Source of the DNA: Mycolicibacterium peregrinum
GTDB taxonomy: Bacteria > Actinomycetota > Actinomycetes > Mycobacteriales > Mycobacteriaceae
DNA length: 64,000 nucleotides
Reading direction: 5' to 3'
Assembly (NCBI RefSeq): GCF_002102345.1
Contig: NZ_LQPP01000043.1
Coordinates: forward strand, 186,001 to 250,000
This document shows, one piece after another, positions 51,483-60,131 of the stretch (position 1 is its first letter; the number at the start of each line of letters is the position of its first letter). The position numbers were made by a program, and so were the translations under genes. The notes under the pieces were generated by a model. That model did no database searches. It saw nothing but the letters and a program-made list of their open reading frames with translations, and was not told the origin of the DNA.

Positions 51483-51512
51483 CGCCGAGCGACCGCAGCG
51501 TCACTCTCGGCG
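51483..51512. terminator. Weak hairpin between convergent genes
   Basis: CGCCGAG/CTCGGCG arms around a 16-nt loop between the XRE-cupin and gpsA tails. No T tract on the plus side; A-rich GAAAAT follows. Confidence 0.35.
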
Positions 51513-51519
51513 CCGAAAA

Positions 51520-52545
51520 TCAGAACCCCGAGCCGTGCACCTCGTGGCCGGGCTTCTCGACCATCAACCCGTAGTAGGCGTCCTCGACCTTCGCGCCGTG
51601 GTTGATCACCGCGTCGACCTCGCGGGCGATCGGCATGTTGAGCCCGTATTTGTCGGCGAACTCCATGATCACGCTGGCGGCCTTGACGCCCTCGGCGACC
51701 TGATTCATCGACGCGATGATCTCGTCGATGGACTTGCCCGATCCCAGTTGCTCGCCGACATGCCGGTTGCGGCTGCGCTGGCTGGTGCAGGTGACGATGA
51801 GGTCTCCCATGCCGGCCAGGCCGGCGAACGTGTCGCGCTGACCGCCGACGGCCTCGCCCAGTTTGGCCATCTCCCGCACCGCGCGGGCCATCACCATCGC
51901 GCGGGTGTTCTCTCCGATGCCGAGTGAGTAGCCCATGCCGACGGCGATGGCGTAGACGTTCTTGAGCGCCCCGGCCATCTCCACGCCCACCACGTCGTCG
52001 GTGGTGTAGGTGCGAAAACGCTTGGTGCGGAACAACTGTGCCAGGTTCGCGGCCAGATGTTGGTCGGGCATGGCCAGCACGGCGGCGGCGGCATAGCCTT
52101 CGGCCACCTCGCGGGCGATGTTCGGCCCGGCCAGGATGCCGGCCGGATGCCCGGGCAGCACCTCGTCGACGATCTCGCTCATCCGCATGTTGGTGCCCTG
52201 TTCCAGGCCTTTGACCAGGGAGACCACCGGTACCCACGGGCGCAGTTCCCGGGCCAGTTCGGTGAGCACGCCGCGGAAACCGTGGGACGGGACGCCCATC
52301 ACGATCACGTCGGCGCAGTTGGCCGCCTCGTTGAAATCGTTGGTGGCCTTGAGGCTTTCGGGCAACACCACCTCATTGCCGAGGTAGCGCGAGTTGCGGT
52401 GGTTGTCGTTGATGTCCTCGGCGGTCTCCGCCGAGCGCACCCACTGCAGCGTCGGCCCGCGCCGGGCGCAGATGGAGGCGACGGTGGTGCCCCAGGATCC
52501 GCCGCCGAGGACGACGACGTTCGGTTCGCGTTGCGCTGGTGCCAT
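51520..52545 (-). CDS. gpsA: NAD(P)+-dependent glycerol-3-phosphate dehydrogenase
   Basis: 341 residues; reduces dihydroxyacetone phosphate to sn-glycerol-3-phosphate for phospholipid synthesis. Seen: VVVLGGGSWGTTVASICARRG (cofactor), VPSHGFRGVL, SLVKGLEQGTNMRMSEI, AGPNIAREVAEGY, GVEMAGALKNVYAIAVGMGYSLGIGENTRAMV (catalytic lysine in ALKN), and GMGDLIVTCTSQRSRNRHVG. Matches Rv0564c (GpdA1), the gene after htpX in M. tuberculosis, but here about 10 kb of other genes separate them. Leaderless -10 upstream. Confidence 0.94.
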   Translation of the reverse strand: MAPAQREPNVVVLGGGSWGTTVASICARRGPTLQWVRSAETAEDINDNHRNSRYLGNEVVLPESLKATNDFNEAANCADVIVMGVPSHGFRGVLTELARELRPWVPVVSLVKGLEQGTNMRMSEIVDEVLPGHPAGILAGPNIAREVAEGYAAAAVLAMPDQHLAANLAQLFRTKRFRTYTTDDVVGVEMAGALKNVYAIAVGMGYSLGIGENTRAMVMARAVREMAKLGEAVGGQRDTFAGLAGMGDLIVTCTSQRSRNRHVGEQLGSGKSIDEIIASMNQVAEGVKAASVIMEFADKYGLNMPIAREVDAVINHGAKVEDAYYGLMVEKPGHEVHGSGF

Positions 52546-52552
52546 GGCGATC

Positions 52553-52558
52553 AGCGTA
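52553..52558 (-). promoter_or_regulatory. -10 box TACGCT of a leaderless gpsA promoter
   Basis: On the minus strand TACGCT ends 7 bp before the ATG at 52545. Confidence 0.5.
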
Positions 52559-52599
52559 TTGCCGAGACGCGGTTGCTGAGCGCAACTTGTCGAACTGGG

Positions 52600-53820
52600 T
52601 CAGCCGGTGGCGGTTCTGCGTCGGCTCAGCGCGCCGATGATCGCGGCCGCCAGGCATGCCGTCGACACCGCGCCGGCGAACCACGGAAAGACGGTGGCCA
52701 GATCCCAACGGGTGGCGGCCCAGCCGGCCAGCAGGGTCGGGACGGCCATGGCGGTGTAGGCCAGCAGGTAGAACGCGGACATGGTCTCGCCGCGCTGATC
52801 GGCCGGCACGACATGGGACAGGTGCCGCAGCGATCCGCCGAATCCGAGCCCGAACGTCGCACCGAGCATTGCTGCCGCGACGAACACCAGGGGCCAGGAG
52901 TGGGTGAGCAACACCGGAATGGTCAGCACCAGGGTGATCGCCATGCCGATGTCACCGATGATCGCGGAACGGTGTGCCGGGATGCGGGTGGCGGCCAGTT
53001 GGGCCATCGCTGCGCAGAAAGCGGTGATGGCCACGACCCCGCCGCCGAACACCAGGTTCTCGATGTGGGTCTGGTGGGCGGCCAGTGACGGATACAGCGA
53101 CAGCAGGACGCCCAGGACCGACCACGACGCCATGGCACCGAGTGCGGCGAACCAGAAGTCTGATCGAATTTCCTTGGCCACAGCCGGTTTCGAGATACGG
53201 ATGGGGCCGGGGGAGCGGGTGGTGTGGGTTTCGCGCAGCGCCAGCACACCGACGCCGACGAGTACGCAGATCACCGCGACGACGGCGTAAGGGGTGCGCA
53301 ATGGGTGCGGGGCGTACTGCGCGAGGACGGCGGAGCCGATGATCGCCACCGTCATGCCGATGTTGAAGGCGACGCCGCTGAGTTGTCCCGACCGCACACC
53401 GCGGTGCGGGCGCAGGTCCAGCAGTGCGGCTGCGGCGACCACCACGATCGATCCGATGGCCGCGCCGTGGATGGTGCGGGCCAGCAGGAGCAGGGCCATG
53501 TTGTCGGCGACCAGGAACACGCCGAGCCCGATGAGCATGGCGATCAGGGCGCCGACGAGTACGGGCTTGCGGCCGATCACGTCGGAGATGCGGCCGGAGA
53601 TGAGGACGGCGGCCAAGGCGGCCAGCGCGTACACCGCGAAGATGACCGTGGTGGCCAGCGGCGTGAGATGCCAGGCGGTTTCGTAGATTCCGTACAGCGG
53701 CGCGGGCAGGCCTGAGACTCCCAGTGCCACCCCGCTGAAGATGAGCAGCAGTGGATAGGCCCAGCGTTGGCCGTGTTCGACTTCTCGCCCGAGGGCGTTC
53801 TCCGCCGAAATCTGCGCCAT
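52600..53820 (-). CDS. MFS exporter
   Basis: 406 residues, 12 membrane segments, DHA1-like. Seen: motif A-type loop LISGRISDVIGRKPVLVGA between helices 2 and 3, LARTIHGAAIGSIVVVAAAAL (helix 4), SGVAFNIGMTVAIIGSAVLA (helix 5 motif C position) and GFGGSLRHLSHVVPADQRGETMSAF. Probably exports a drug or small metabolite. The ATG at 53820 has GGGGAG upstream; the alternative ATG at 53853 lies inside the operator palindrome and would leave almost no leader. Divergent from the ArsR regulator. Confidence 0.85.
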   Translation of the reverse strand: MAQISAENALGREVEHGQRWAYPLLLIFSGVALGVSGLPAPLYGIYETAWHLTPLATTVIFAVYALAALAAVLISGRISDVIGRKPVLVGALIAMLIGLGVFLVADNMALLLLARTIHGAAIGSIVVVAAAALLDLRPHRGVRSGQLSGVAFNIGMTVAIIGSAVLAQYAPHPLRTPYAVVAVICVLVGVGVLALRETHTTRSPGPIRISKPAVAKEIRSDFWFAALGAMASWSVLGVLLSLYPSLAAHQTHIENLVFGGGVVAITAFCAAMAQLAATRIPAHRSAIIGDIGMAITLVLTIPVLLTHSWPLVFVAAAMLGATFGLGFGGSLRHLSHVVPADQRGETMSAFYLLAYTAMAVPTLLAGWAATRWDLATVFPWFAGAVSTACLAAAIIGALSRRRTATG

Positions 53821-53838
53821 CGCCACTCCCCGTCCGGT

Positions 53839-53860
53839 AGGTTCGATGCTCATCGAACCT
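53839..53860. promoter_or_regulatory. Perfect 10-bp-arm palindrome, ArsR-type operator
   Basis: Arm AGGTTCGATG, spacer CT, then the exact complement. It lies just below a TAGGCT -10 (minus strand, 53866-53871) of the MFS gene. A degenerate copy (GGGTTCGA-AG-TTCATCAAAC) follows at about 53876-53895, nearer the ArsR start. Confidence 0.75.
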
Positions 53861-53920
53861 GGTCGAGCCTACGCTGGGTTCGAAGTTCATCAAACTTATT
53901 TCTGACGGCGGGGGACACGC

Positions 53921-54289
53921 ATGGCAGATGCTCCGACAGTCGAGGCGCCGTGTCCGGTGGGCACGTTGCCTCAATTGCTGGCCGCTCTGCACGACCCTGT
54001 GCGCCTCGAGATGGTGCGTCGTCTACACGACGCCGGTGAGCCGGTGAAATGCGCGGCGCTCTATGACGGCATCAACAAGTCGACGGCCACCCACCATTTC
54101 AACATCCTGCGCGACGCCGGCCTCACCGAGCGGGTGATCAGTGAGGGGCACGTTTATCAACGGTTGCGTGCGGATGATGTGGACGCCGCCATGCCCGGTC
54201 TGCTGGCCGCGATCGTGGCGCAGGCGAACCGGGAATCCCATGCCGCCGAGATGTTGCGAAACCCGACTGACATCGCCCGTAGTCAGTAG
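53921..54289 (+). CDS. ArsR/SmtB-family transcriptional regulator
   Basis: 122 residues, winged helix: LLAALHDPVRLEMVRRLHDAGEPVKCAALYDGINKSTATHHFNILRDAGLTERVISEGHVYQRL. No obvious metal-binding ELCVCDL motif: the few cysteines (PCPVG, VKCAAL) are not arranged for metal, so it may sense a drug or other ligand, possibly the MFS substrate. GGGGGA stands 6 bp before the ATG. It likely represses itself and the divergent exporter through the palindrome between them. Confidence 0.9.
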   Translation: MADAPTVEAPCPVGTLPQLLAALHDPVRLEMVRRLHDAGEPVKCAALYDGINKSTATHHFNILRDAGLTERVISEGHVYQRLRADDVDAAMPGLLAAIVAQANRESHAAEMLRNPTDIARSQ

Positions 54290-54619
54290 ACTTCGGCGCG
54301 GGCGGTGCGCGATGACGGGCGCGTCTCGTCGTCGGCAAAATTCCGCCGACTTTTCGAGGGGTTCGACAGGATCGGCAAAGTTAACGACCATACCGGGCAC
54401 TGATTCCGTAGCGAGTCCGTCGATAGGGCTCGGTTCTCGAGCCGGCCGGAGCGCGACGCTTGCGTCCGCGTCAATCTGTACCGCGCTCACGACGCCCTAC
54501 ATGCACTGCGTTTACACGTGATACGGGAAGTGACAAGGCCCCGTCGATACGTCCGGGCGGGGCTGGCAACGAGACGGCGGCGGCGACTGCATTGCCGGAA
54601 ATTGATGAGCCCATCTCGC

Positions 54620-54636
54620 TAAGTGAATGATAATTC
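54620..54636. promoter_or_regulatory. Candidate mce operator TAAGTGAATGATAATTC
   Basis: Matches 15 of 17 bases of the site at 34417-34433. It ends 10 bp before the putative -35, so a bound protein could repress or activate. Confidence 0.55.
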
Positions 54637-54645
54637 GGCAAAACG

Positions 54646-54675
54646 TTGACGGGGATCGAGTCTCGACGTTACGGT
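54646..54675 (+). promoter_or_regulatory. SigA-like promoter of the plus-strand mce operon
   Basis: TTGACG, 18-bp spacer, TACGGT. It would give a leader of about 85 nt before yrbEA. Found by eye only. Confidence 0.5.
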
Positions 54676-54766
54676 GCCATCCAATGCGAGTTATTCGGCC
54701 GAGAGCGGCCGTACCTCGGTTTGGGGAGGGTTGATCTTTGCTGGTTCTGCTGCTTAATGAGAGAGG

Positions 54767-55636
54767 ATGACGGCGCCGCCTGAGAGCGTGTCTGATGGGG
54801 TCGAACCGGAGCGGGGAATCGACGCCATCGAGAATTGGGCCACCGGTTATGCCCGGCGTCATCCGCTGGCGTCGCTCGCCACGGTCGGGGACCAGTTCGT
54901 GCTCGGCGTCCGCACCGTCCAGATCCTGTTCCTCGACCTTGTGACCGGCCGCTTCCAGTGGCAGGAGTTCATCCGGCAGGGCGCGTTCATGGCCGGCACC
55001 GCGGTGCTGCCCACCGTGCTGGTGGCCCTGCCGATCGGCGTCACCCTCTCGATCCAGTTCGCGCTCTTGGCCGGCCAGGTCGGCGCGACGTCACTGGCCG
55101 GCGCGGCCAGTGGTCTGGCGGTCATCCGGCAGGCCGCCTCACTGGTCGCGGCCGTTCTCATGGCCGCCGCGGTCGGGTCGGCGATCACCGCCGACCTGGG
55201 TTCGCGGACCATGCGTGAGGAAACCGACGCCATGGAGGTCATGGGTGTCTCGGTGATTCAGCGGTTGGTCGTGCCGCGCTTCGTCGCCGCGATCATGATC
55301 GGCGTGGCGCTGACCGGGGTGGTGTGCTTCGTCGGCTTCCTGGCCAGCTTCCTGTTCAACGTCTACTTCCAGAACGGTGCCCCCGGCAGCTTCGTGGCAA
55401 CCTTCGCCTCGTTCGCCACGACCGGGGACATGATCGTGGCTCTGGTGAAGGCGGTGATCTTCGGCGCCATCGTCGCGGTGGTGTCGTGTCAGAAGGGGTT
55501 GTCGACCAAAGGTGGGCCCACCGGTGTGGCGAACTCTGTGAATGCGGCGGTAGTGGAATCGATTCTGTTGCTGATGGTGGTCAACGTGGCGATAAGCCAG
55601 CTCTACATCATGTTGTTCCCCCGGGTCGGGCTGTGA
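54767..55636 (+). CDS. yrbEA: YrbEA / MlaE-type ABC permease (plus-strand operon)
   Basis: 289 residues, first permease of the second Mce system. MlaE signature ITADLGSRTMREETDAMEVMGVSVIQRLVVPR, nearly the same as in the minus-strand operon; membrane segments include AVLPTVLVALPIGVTLSIQFALL, VAAIMIGVALTGVVCFVGFLASFL and ILLLMVVNVAISQLYIML. The N-terminus is longer (about 35 residues, acidic). GAGAGG precedes the ATG by few bases. Only 1 bp separates it from yrbEB. Confidence 0.93.
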   Translation: MTAPPESVSDGVEPERGIDAIENWATGYARRHPLASLATVGDQFVLGVRTVQILFLDLVTGRFQWQEFIRQGAFMAGTAVLPTVLVALPIGVTLSIQFALLAGQVGATSLAGAASGLAVIRQAASLVAAVLMAAAVGSAITADLGSRTMREETDAMEVMGVSVIQRLVVPRFVAAIMIGVALTGVVCFVGFLASFLFNVYFQNGAPGSFVATFASFATTGDMIVALVKAVIFGAIVAVVSCQKGLSTKGGPTGVANSVNAAVVESILLLMVVNVAISQLYIMLFPRVGL

Positions 55637-55637
55637 C

Positions 55638-56495
55638 GTGACGGCCTCGACATTCGTCCCACCGCTCCTGGCGCCGTGGGTCCGGCTTTACCGGCGGGCC
55701 TCCAAGCCGGTGATGCGGCTGGGCCACATGATGGTGTTCTTCGTCCGGGCACTGACAGCGGTACCGATCGTGCTGCGGCACTACCGCAGTGAATTCGTCC
55801 GGCTGCTCTCCGACATCGCCTGGGGCAACGGCTCACTCGTGGTCGGTGGCGGCACCATCGGGGTCGCGGTCGTACTGGGCATCACCATGGGTGCACTCGT
55901 CGGTATCGAGGGCTACAACTTTCTCGATCTGCTCGGGCTCGGTCCGGCCACCGGCATCATCTCGTCGTTGGTGAACACCCGTGAGCTGGCACCGATCGCG
56001 GCGTCGCTGGCCTTCGCGACCCAGGCCGGCTGCCGGTTCACCGCGCAGCTGGGCTCGATGCGCATCGCCGAGGAGATCGACGCGCTCGATTCCATCGCGA
56101 TCCGTCCGATCCCGTATCTGGTCACCACGCGGCTGATGGCCGCGGTGATCGCCGTGATCCCGCTCTACGCGTTGTGTCTCGCGGTCAGCTATCTGACCAC
56201 CCAGTTGGTGGTCTTTCTGATCAGCGGCGGTTCGACCGGTTCCTATCTGCATTACTTCAGCCTCATGCTGTCCGGGCAGGACATCCTCTACTCGGTGCTG
56301 AAGGCAGTCATCTTCGTGTGGATCGCCTCCACGGTGCAGTGCTACTACGGGTTCTACGCCTCGGGCGGACCGGTAGGGGTGGGTGTGGCCGCCGGTCACG
56401 CCATGCGCGCCAGCATCACCGTGGTGGTGATCGTCAACATGCTGCTCACGATGGCGCTGTGGACGGTCGATTCAGGAGCGAGGTTCGGCGGCTAG
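55638..56495 (+). CDS. yrbEB: YrbEB / MlaE-type ABC permease (plus-strand operon)
   Basis: 285 residues, same length as its counterpart. Seen: GTIGVAVVLGITMGALVGIEGYN, NTRELAPIAASLAFATQAGCRFTAQLGSMRIAEEIDALDSIAIRPIPYLVTTR (MlaE motif), VIAVIPLYALCLAVSYLTTQL and YGFYASGGPVGVGVAAGHAMRAS. GTG start 1 bp after yrbEA. The mceA ATG follows its stop directly. Confidence 0.93.
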   Translation: MTASTFVPPLLAPWVRLYRRASKPVMRLGHMMVFFVRALTAVPIVLRHYRSEFVRLLSDIAWGNGSLVVGGGTIGVAVVLGITMGALVGIEGYNFLDLLGLGPATGIISSLVNTRELAPIAASLAFATQAGCRFTAQLGSMRIAEEIDALDSIAIRPIPYLVTTRLMAAVIAVIPLYALCLAVSYLTTQLVVFLISGGSTGSYLHYFSLMLSGQDILYSVLKAVIFVWIASTVQCYYGFYASGGPVGVGVAAGHAMRASITVVVIVNMLLTMALWTVDSGARFGG

Positions 56496-58013
56496 ATGGG
56501 TAACTCGCTGGAAATGGATGGTCGGGGTCCGTCCGACCGTCAGCTGCTCGGCTGTGGCGCCGCGGTACTCGTTGTGGCAGCGCTGGTCTCGACGTTCCTT
56601 CTGGTGAAGGCCACCGGGAAGCTGGACGATCGGGTGCCGGTGGTGGCCGCGCTGGTCAACGTCGGCGATGGTCTGCCGCAGCGGTCCGACGTCAAGTACC
56701 ACGGCGTGCTCGTCGGGATGGTCGACGATGTCGTCCCGGCCGCCAACGGCGATCCCAACTTCGTCCACATCGACCTCAAACCCGAGTACGCCGGTTCCAT
56801 CCCGAACACGGTGACTGCACGCGTGGTGCCCAGCAACGTCTTCGCGGTGTCGTCGGTGCAACTGGTGGACGGCGCCGGCGAGCCGGCAAATGGTGCGAGT
56901 CCCGGCGCCCCAATTTCTGCGGGTGCCCAAATCCCGGAGGACACCGAGCTTCCCACGGTGCTGTTCCAGACCACGATCAGCAAGCTGCGCGACGTACTCG
57001 CCGCCACCGGGCGTGGCCGTGAGGACAAGACAGTGGGGATCCTGGCCGCGGTGAACGCGGCAACCGAGAACCGCCGTAACGAATTGCTCACCAGCGGAGC
57101 GCAATTGAACCGGTTGATCGACCAGCTCGACGCAGTTGTGGCGACCGAGCCCGGCCCCACCACCGTTTCCGCTCTGATCGACGCGACCCAGGGCCTGCAG
57201 CAGACCGCGCCGGATCTGCTCGACGCCCTGCACAAGGCCGTGGAGCCGATGCGCACGCTGGTCGAGCAACGCTCGCAGCTGAACACGATGATCAACGGCG
57301 GGATCCACACCGTGGGGACCACCCACACCGCACTGGACAACCACACCGATCAACTGGTCAAGACCACCTCGAACCTGACTCCGGTACTTGGCGTGCTGGC
57401 GGACACCTCGAACAACTGGGTGCCGGCCTTCGTCAAGCTCAACCAGCTGTCGGGCAAGTTCTTCGACCACGTGTGGATGCCCGAAAACGACTTCGGCAAC
57501 ATGCGGGTGAACCTCTCGCTGACACCCAGCTATGCCTACACCCGTGCCGACTGCCCGCAGTACTCCGGGCTCAAGGGCCCCAGCTGCTTCACCGCCCCAC
57601 TGGTGCCGACCCGCCCGTCGCTTCCGGATGTGTTGCTTCCGGAGAACTATCAACCGCCGGCCGACCTGATGCCGCCGCCCGGAACGGCGTTGGGCGCCAA
57701 CGGGAATCTCGTCGCGGTCGGCCCGCCGTTGGTCAACCCGAACCCCGACCTGTCGGATCCGAATCCGCCGCTGCCACCGTGGATGCCGCCGGCCGGGCCG
57801 GTGCCGGGGACGGCGAACCCCGCGCTCATGCCGACGCCGCCTCCGCCGGTGCCGCTGTCGCCGATCGCGCCGGTGGCGCCGCGGCCGCCCGGTTCACCGC
57901 CGGCGGCGTCGGTGCCCGGGTCGGCTCCCGCACCCGGTGCAGCACCGGCACCTGACGGTCCGCTGCTGCCCGCCGAGGCGCCGCAGCCAGTTTCAGGAGA
58001 GGGAGGCCGATGA
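56496..58013 (+). CDS. mceA: MCE family protein MceA (plus-strand operon)
   Basis: 505 residues: anchor (LGCGAAVLVVAALVSTFLLVKA), MCE domain (VNVGDGLPQRSDVKYHGVLVGMVDDVVPAANGDPNFVHIDLKPEY...ARVVPSNVFAVSSVQLVDGAG), a helical arm to about 330, a cysteine pair (RADCPQYSGLKGPSCFTA), and a very long Pro/Ala extension (about 375-500; PPPVPLSPIAPVAPRPPG) likely crossing the cell wall. It is only weakly similar to the MceA of the other operon, so the two operons belong to different mce types. Confidence 0.9.
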   Translation: MGNSLEMDGRGPSDRQLLGCGAAVLVVAALVSTFLLVKATGKLDDRVPVVAALVNVGDGLPQRSDVKYHGVLVGMVDDVVPAANGDPNFVHIDLKPEYAGSIPNTVTARVVPSNVFAVSSVQLVDGAGEPANGASPGAPISAGAQIPEDTELPTVLFQTTISKLRDVLAATGRGREDKTVGILAAVNAATENRRNELLTSGAQLNRLIDQLDAVVATEPGPTTVSALIDATQGLQQTAPDLLDALHKAVEPMRTLVEQRSQLNTMINGGIHTVGTTHTALDNHTDQLVKTTSNLTPVLGVLADTSNNWVPAFVKLNQLSGKFFDHVWMPENDFGNMRVNLSLTPSYAYTRADCPQYSGLKGPSCFTAPLVPTRPSLPDVLLPENYQPPADLMPPPGTALGANGNLVAVGPPLVNPNPDLSDPNPPLPPWMPPAGPVPGTANPALMPTPPPPVPLSPIAPVAPRPPGSPPAASVPGSAPAPGAAPAPDGPLLPAEAPQPVSGEGGR

Positions 58014-59065
58014 AGTACCGCGGTGCAATGATCGGCCTGTCGCTGTTCATGGTGGTCGCGTTGGGGTTGACGTGGTTGGTGTACGTCACGCTGCGCCGGG
58101 ATGTGGCCGGCAAGACGGTGCCGTACGCCGCACTCTTCTCGGACGTGTTCGGCCTGCGTGAGGGCGACGACGTCCGGATGGCCGGGGTGCGGGTCGGGCG
58201 CGTCGAGAAGATCGAACTGCAGGGCGCGTTGGCCAAGGTGTCGTTCGTGGTGCAGGACAACCAGCCGATGTACGGCCGGACGGTCGCCTCGGTGACCTAC
58301 CAGAACATCGTCGGGCAGCGGTATCTCGGTCTGTCGCTGGGCAATATCGGCGATCCGGGCCCACTTCCGGCAGGCAGCACGATCCCGGTCGATCAGACCG
58401 ATCCGTCGTTCGACGTCGGCGCCCTGCTCAACGGCTACGAGCCGCTCTTCAGCGTGCTCAATCCCCGAGACGCCGACAATCTCACCAAAGGCGTCATCGC
58501 CTCGCTGCAGGGCGACAACGCCTCGATCGTCGCACTCGTCGACCAGACCTCGCAGTTGACCGATTCCTTCGCCGGCCGGGATCAGGAACTCGGAGAGGTG
58601 ATCAACAACTTGAACGCCGTGGCCAAGAACCTGGCCCAACACAACGACAGCTTGGACGAGGTGATCACCCAAACCCGCGGCATGGTCGCCACATTCGATG
58701 CTCGCCGCCCCGAGATGGTGGATTCCCTCGGTTCCATCTCCAAGGTGGTGCAGCAGCTGTCGTCCATCAGCGATCAGGTGTACCCGTCGCTGAACGAACT
58801 TGTCACCCGGGAGCCCGGGTTCGCCGCGCACATGGTGGGGATCGAACCGCAGCTGGCGTTCACCGGCGCCAATCTGCCTTTGCTGCTCAAGGGATTCGCC
58901 CGGATGACCAACGAGGGCGCCTACGCCACCACCTACGCATGCGATCTGAACGCGACGGGATTCTTCCCTGGCCTCAACGACGTCACGCCGATCATCGTCG
59001 ACGCGGCCACCCCGGGGAACAAGGCGCAGTACACCCCGAAGTGCAGGAACATGGCCAATGGTTGA
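58010..59065 (+). CDS. mceB: MCE family protein MceB (plus-strand operon)
   Basis: 351 residues: anchor (MIGLSLFMVVALGLTWLVYV), MCE domain (FSDVFGLREGDDVRMAGVRVGRVEKIELQGALAKVSFVVQDNQ...ASVTYQNIVGQRYLGLSLG), helical arm (NNLNAVAKNLAQHNDSLDEVI), Cys-bearing end (TYACDLNATGFFPGL...KCRNMANG). ATGA overlap with mceA; 8-bp overlap with mceC. Confidence 0.9.
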   Translation: MKYRGAMIGLSLFMVVALGLTWLVYVTLRRDVAGKTVPYAALFSDVFGLREGDDVRMAGVRVGRVEKIELQGALAKVSFVVQDNQPMYGRTVASVTYQNIVGQRYLGLSLGNIGDPGPLPAGSTIPVDQTDPSFDVGALLNGYEPLFSVLNPRDADNLTKGVIASLQGDNASIVALVDQTSQLTDSFAGRDQELGEVINNLNAVAKNLAQHNDSLDEVITQTRGMVATFDARRPEMVDSLGSISKVVQQLSSISDQVYPSLNELVTREPGFAAHMVGIEPQLAFTGANLPLLLKGFARMTNEGAYATTYACDLNATGFFPGLNDVTPIIVDAATPGNKAQYTPKCRNMANG

Positions 59066-60131
59066 TCAGCTGACGAAGACCGAGAATCCGACGGCGCCGA
59101 AGAAGCCGAAGAAGAAGCGGCGCCCCCTGGAGAGCTATAACCGGACGTGGCTCGGGATCATGGCGATCGCAGTGGTGACGGTGCTGATCGGGGCGATGCT
59201 GATCGTCAAGGTGGCCGATGTCGGTTACCGGCAGTACACCGCGCGGTTCCAACAGGCTGCTGCGCTCAAGGCCGGCAACCCGATCACCGTCGCCGGCATG
59301 CCGGTGGGCGAGGTGAAGAGCATGAAGCTGGCCGGTGACCACGTCGAGGCCAAGCTCAAGGTGCGCGACGACGTTCCGCTCGGACAGGACTCCCGGGCCG
59401 TCATCAAGATCACCACGATCCTGGGATCTCGCTATCTGGCCCTGCAGCCCGCAGGCACGGGTTCCTTGCCCGACAACACCTTTGACCTCACCCATACCGA
59501 GGTGCCCTACGACCTGCAGGAGGCGTTGGGCGATGTCACCACCACCTTCGAACAGGTCGACTCCGACAAGTTCGCGCAGACACTGGGCATCCTCGGCAAG
59601 CAGATGGAGGGTCTGCCCGCGGTGGTGCCCAAGGCACTGGAGAACACCCACACGCTGGCGACCATCATCGCCGACCGACGCGACCAACTGGGCTCCCTGC
59701 TGGAGACCACGGATCTGGTCGGTAACACGCTGCGTCGCCAGCAGGCCACGATCGGCAACCTGGTCGATCAGGGCAACGACCTGGTCGGCGAGTTCGTCAT
59801 GCGCCGGGCCTCATTTCAGGCCATGCTCGCGGCCCTGACCAATCTGGTCCAGACGCTGACCGGCATCGTGATCGACGACCGGCCGCAGCTCGAGCAGCTG
59901 CTCACCAACCTCCGCGACCTGTCCAACATGCTGGGCCAGCACGACGATCTGCTGCGCAGCACACTGCAGTCCGGGCCGGTGGCCCTGCGCGGGCTCGCCA
60001 ACGCCACCGGCAACGGCAACGCCGGGGAGATGCACGTCGGCAACGGGCTGCTGATCGACTCCTGGATGTGTGCGATCAGCGGCCGGGCCAAGCAGTTCAA
60101 CATGATCCAGTACTACAAGGACTGCCAATGA
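59058..60131 (+). CDS. mceC: MCE family protein MceC (plus-strand operon)
   Basis: 357 residues. Lys/Pro-rich cytoplasmic start (PTAPKKPKKKRRPLE), anchor (WLGIMAIAVVTVLIGAMLIV), MCE domain (QQAAALKAGNPITVAGMPVGEVKSMKLAGDHVEAKLKV...TILGSRYLALQPAG), helical arm, and the end NATGNGNAG with a cysteine pair (DSWMCAISG, YYKDCQ). ATGA overlap with mceD. Confidence 0.9.
   Translation: MVDQLTKTENPTAPKKPKKKRRPLESYNRTWLGIMAIAVVTVLIGAMLIVKVADVGYRQYTARFQQAAALKAGNPITVAGMPVGEVKSMKLAGDHVEAKLKVRDDVPLGQDSRAVIKITTILGSRYLALQPAGTGSLPDNTFDLTHTEVPYDLQEALGDVTTTFEQVDSDKFAQTLGILGKQMEGLPAVVPKALENTHTLATIIADRRDQLGSLLETTDLVGNTLRRQQATIGNLVDQGNDLVGEFVMRRASFQAMLAALTNLVQTLTGIVIDDRPQLEQLLTNLRDLSNMLGQHDDLLRSTLQSGPVALRGLANATGNGNAGEMHVGNGLLIDSWMCAISGRAKQFNMIQYYKDCQ

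Larger units (their letters stand above)
54290..54766. promoter_or_regulatory. Intergenic upstream region of the plus-strand mce operon
   Basis: 477 bp with no convincing gene. From about 54600 it turns AT-rich and contains the shared 17-mer and a promoter-like pair, TTGACG (54646-54651) and TACGGT (54670-54675), 18 bp apart. Confidence 0.5.

Noticed and set aside
54141-54521. Reading frame across the ArsR tail and the gap after it
   Set aside because: It is a shadow frame of the ArsR gene that runs on into non-coding DNA; low-complexity Arg-rich translation.
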